From Acidimicrobiaceae bacterium (GTDB lineage: Bacteria; Actinomycetota; Acidimicrobiia; Acidimicrobiales; Bog-793), in NCBI GenBank assembly GCA_025463965.1, contig JAODBN010000371.1, positions 1-7,417 on the forward strand: a stretch of DNA of 7,417 bases, given 5' to 3'. Each line of letters starts with the position of its first letter. The first letter of the stretch is position 1. The position numbers and the translations under genes are program-made. The notes under the pieces were generated by a model, which was given only the letters and a program-made list of their open reading frames with translations, was not told the DNA's origin and did no database searches. Positions 5,802 through 7,417 of this stretch are shown here, piece by piece.

Positions 5802-5818
5802 GGCCGGCTCCGCCGGCC
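5802..5818. terminator. hairpin between convergent genes, probable bidirectional terminator
   Basis: GGCCGGC (5802-5808) and GCCGGCC (5812-5818) form a perfect seven-pair GC stem with a three-base TCC loop. It fills most of the 30-base gap between the stop codons of the fusion (plus) and the alpha/beta hydrolase (minus). There is no T-run, but position and symmetry fit a shared terminator. Confidence 0.55.
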
Positions 5819-5828
5819 CCGGGATCGC

Positions 5829-6665
5829 TCAGATTCCGATGGAGGAGAGGAATTGGCGCATCACGTCTTGGAAGTGGTCGAACTCCTCGAACTGTGGTGA
5901 ATGCCCCGACTTCTCGAACACGACCAGCTCGGCGTTGGGGATCAGCGAGGCGATCGTCTCGGCGGACGACACCGGGGTCACCCAGTCGGTCCTTCCGACG
6001 GTGACGAGCGTCGGGCAGCTGACTGCGGGGAGCTGCTTGCGCAGGTCGTAGTTCGGCATGTTGTGCTGAAAGCACCAATTGTGGGCCTCGAAGCGGTAGA
6101 TGCCGGCCTCGACGCGGGCTGCCGAGGCGACTGGGTCGTACTCGTAGTCGTACAGCGGGATGATCTCGGCCCAGCGCTGCTTCAGGTCCTCGTTGTCGGT
6201 AATGTTGCCGCTCCAGTAGCGGTTGAAGTTGTCCCAGTTGACCTCGATGCGGTCCTGGTTACGCGCGTTCTCGTACGCCCGCTCGAGGTTCGAGTTGTCC
6301 GGCGAGGTGTCGCGAAGGATCATCGCCCGGGTGTGGTCGGGGTACGCGACGGCGTACTCCATGGCGATGAATCCGCCGTAGGAGCCGCCGGCCACGATGA
6401 TCTCCTCGGCTCCGATCCACTCCCGCAGCCCGTCGACGTCCGCCGCCCACTGCGCGTGCGAGAACGGCGGCTTCCCCTCGCTGAGGCCGCAGCCTCGCGC
6501 GTCGAACACCACGACCCGCAGCTTGTCCGACAGCGGCCCGAAGGTGGCCTTCGGCTCGCCGAGCGAGCCGATGCCGCCGCCGCCGTGGTGGGCGATGAGG
6601 ACGGGAGCGCCCTCTGGTCCGAGGACCTCGACGTTGAGCTCGTTGTCGTTGATCTTGACGCGCAT
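5829..6665 (-). CDS. alpha/beta hydrolase, proline-iminopeptidase-like (S33 type)
   Basis: A 278-residue cytosolic serine hydrolase. Residues 23-31 carry the oxyanion-side HHGGGG stretch. VVVFDARGCGLSEG (51-64) closely resembles the D-x-RG-x-G-x-S segment of prolyl aminopeptidases and related epoxide hydrolases and esterases. The nucleophile elbow is GGSYGG with S95, the acid is D227 in GRTDWVTP, and the base is H255 in KSGHSPQFEE, so the full triad is present. A cap domain with many aromatic and acidic residues lies at about 125-205. The start is ATG 6665: GAGGAG at 6672-6677 lies six bases upstream of it but directly abuts the alternative ATG at 6671. The gene follows the DUF885 gene by 43 bases on the same strand, so it is probably its operon partner. 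It may act on peptides or amino-acid amides or esters. Hydrolase specificity in this superfamily cannot be read from sequence, so iminopeptidase is only a best guess. Confidence 0.85.
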   Translation of the reverse strand: MRVKINDNELNVEVLGPEGAPVLIAHHGGGGIGSLGEPKATFGPLSDKLRVVVFDARGCGLSEGKPPFSHAQWAADVDGLREWIGAEEIIVAGGSYGGFIAMEYAVAYPDHTRAMILRDTSPDNSNLERAYENARNQDRIEVNWDNFNRYWSGNITDNEDLKQRWAEIIPLYDYEYDPVASAARVEAGIYRFEAHNWCFQHNMPNYDLRKQLPAVSCPTLVTVGRTDWVTPVSSAETIASLIPNAELVVFEKSGHSPQFEEFDHFQDVMRQFLSSIGI

Positions 6666-6671
6666 GGCCAT

Positions 6672-6677
6672 CTCCTC
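6672..6677 (-). promoter_or_regulatory. Shine-Dalgarno GAGGAG that selects ATG 6665 over ATG 6671
   Basis: On the minus strand GAGGAG directly touches ATG 6671 (no spacer) but is six bases from ATG 6665. The second ATG is therefore the likely start and gives MRVKINDNEL. Confidence 0.6.
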
Positions 6678-6708
6678 GGGCAAGTGAAAACAGTCTGGTG
6701 GCGAAGAG

Positions 6709-7417
6709 TCAGTTCTTCGTCGTGCCGATCCAACCGGTGACGAGCTGTTCGAGAACCTGGAGCGGCACCGCGCCATTCCCGAGCACGACCCCGTGGAAGG
6801 CCCGGACGTCGAAGCGCTCGCCGAGCTCTTCTTCCGCCAGCGTGCGCAGGCGGCGGATCTCGCGGTTGCCGGTCATGTAGGCGAGTGCCTGGCCCGGCCA
6901 GCCGATGTAGCGGTCGATCTCGTTGCGGACGTTCTCCGCGGTGGTGGCAGTGTTCTGCCACATGTAGTCGACGGCCTCTTGGCGCGACCAGCCGTGGAAG
7001 TGCATGCCCGTGTCCACGACGAGCCGGCAGGCACGAAGCGATGCGAACGAGAGCATGCCGAGCCTGGCGGTGTCCGAGGTGTACAGGCCCATCTCGTCGG
7101 CCAGGCGCTCGGAGTAGAGGCCCCAGCCCTCGACGTAGGCGCACACCTGCACGTCGAGGAAGCGCCGATAGGTCGGCAGATCTGTGAGCGTCTGGGCCGA
7201 AGCGATCTGGAGGTGATGGCCCGGCGTGCTCTCGTGGAAGGCGAGCGCCTCGTACTCGTAGGTGAAGCGCTTCTCCGGCTCGGCGGTGAGCACGCAGTGC
7301 GCGCCCGGTCGCGATCCGTCTCCAGCGGGCGGGCGGTAGTGGGCGAGCGCCGCGTTGCCGGCCTCGATCGGGCTGATCTACTCGATGACGCAGTCCGCGA
7401 TCCGGTACGCTGGGAAC
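6709..7417 (-). pseudogene. DUF885-family putative zinc metallopeptidase, 5'-partial, interrupted by an in-frame TAG
   Basis: This is the C-terminal part of a DUF885 protein (family usual length about 550-600 residues), continuing beyond the window. Family hallmarks are present: AFHESTPGHHLQ (HExxPGHH, coding positions 7213-7236), a putative zinc site. Next comes YVEGWGLYSERLADEMGLY, whose first Glu probably is a further ligand, and then ACRLVVDTGMHFHGWS. Upstream the frame carries family-like sequence on both sides of a TAG at 7378-7380: before it AYRIADCVIE, after it ISPIEAGNAALAHYRPP and DGSRPG. A single base change from GAG (Glu) or CAG (Gln) would explain it. Either the gene is dead, the stop is read through, or the base is an error close to the window end. 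The only usable start after the stop is GTG at 7293, which would yield 194 residues with the zinc motif but none of the N-terminal domain; it has no clear Shine-Dalgarno. Some relatives are annotated as uncharacterised peptidases or amide hydrolases. The alpha/beta hydrolase gene follows 43 bases downstream, probably in the same operon. Confidence 0.72.

Noticed and set aside
5901..6740. 279-codon plus-strand frame opposite the alpha/beta hydrolase
   Set aside because: The minus-strand protein has a full Ser-Asp-His triad. The plus frame is Val/Asp/Arg-rich with no domain.

Overview
The window is very GC-rich, with strong G/C preference at third codon positions, GTG/TTG start candidates and GC-only hairpins. 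This suggests a high-GC actinobacterium, possibly an Acidimicrobiia- or Thermoleophilia-like soil or water lineage. The taxonomy is inferred from composition and gene content only. No RNA gene, CRISPR array, insertion sequence or integrase was found.

Layout from left to right. Bases 1-161 hold a possible tail of an upstream plus-strand gene whose stop codon sits inside a GC hairpin. At 162-1403 (minus) lies a membrane-anchored or secreted clan GH-A (GH5-like) glycoside hydrolase. A 320-base divergent intergenic region (1404-1723) follows, carrying four same-orientation GACAT repeats and a weak promoter for the glycosidase. The plus strand then has three genes in a row: an FAH-family hydrolase/hydratase (1724-2602), a tandem-domain GNAT acetyltransferase (2664-3527) and a 713-residue fusion of a ketopantoate-reductase-like dehydrogenase to an amidase-signature amidase (3657-5798). 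Convergent to these, on the minus strand, are an alpha/beta hydrolase of the proline-iminopeptidase type (5829-6665) and, upstream of it, the C-terminal part of a DUF885 putative metallopeptidase (6709 to the window edge). The DUF885 reading frame is interrupted by an in-frame TAG.

The most unusual object is the single reading frame joining a complete KPR-like NAD(P)-dependent reductase to an amidase with an intact Lys-cisSer-Ser triad. It has its own AT-rich -10-like element, a 9-bp inverted repeat in the leader, and a good Shine-Dalgarno that fixes the start. With the FAH enzyme (2-oxo/acylpyruvate-type chemistry) and the GNAT protein it could form a small catabolic cluster for an amide-containing compound carrying a 2-oxo or 2-hydroxy acid. 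The KPR half lacks the two substrate-binding Asn residues of E. coli PanE, so the substrate is probably not ketopantoate. The minus-strand pair (DUF885 plus S33-like hydrolase) points to peptide or small-amide hydrolysis, but its DUF885 member looks broken in this copy, or a sequencing error lies near the contig end.
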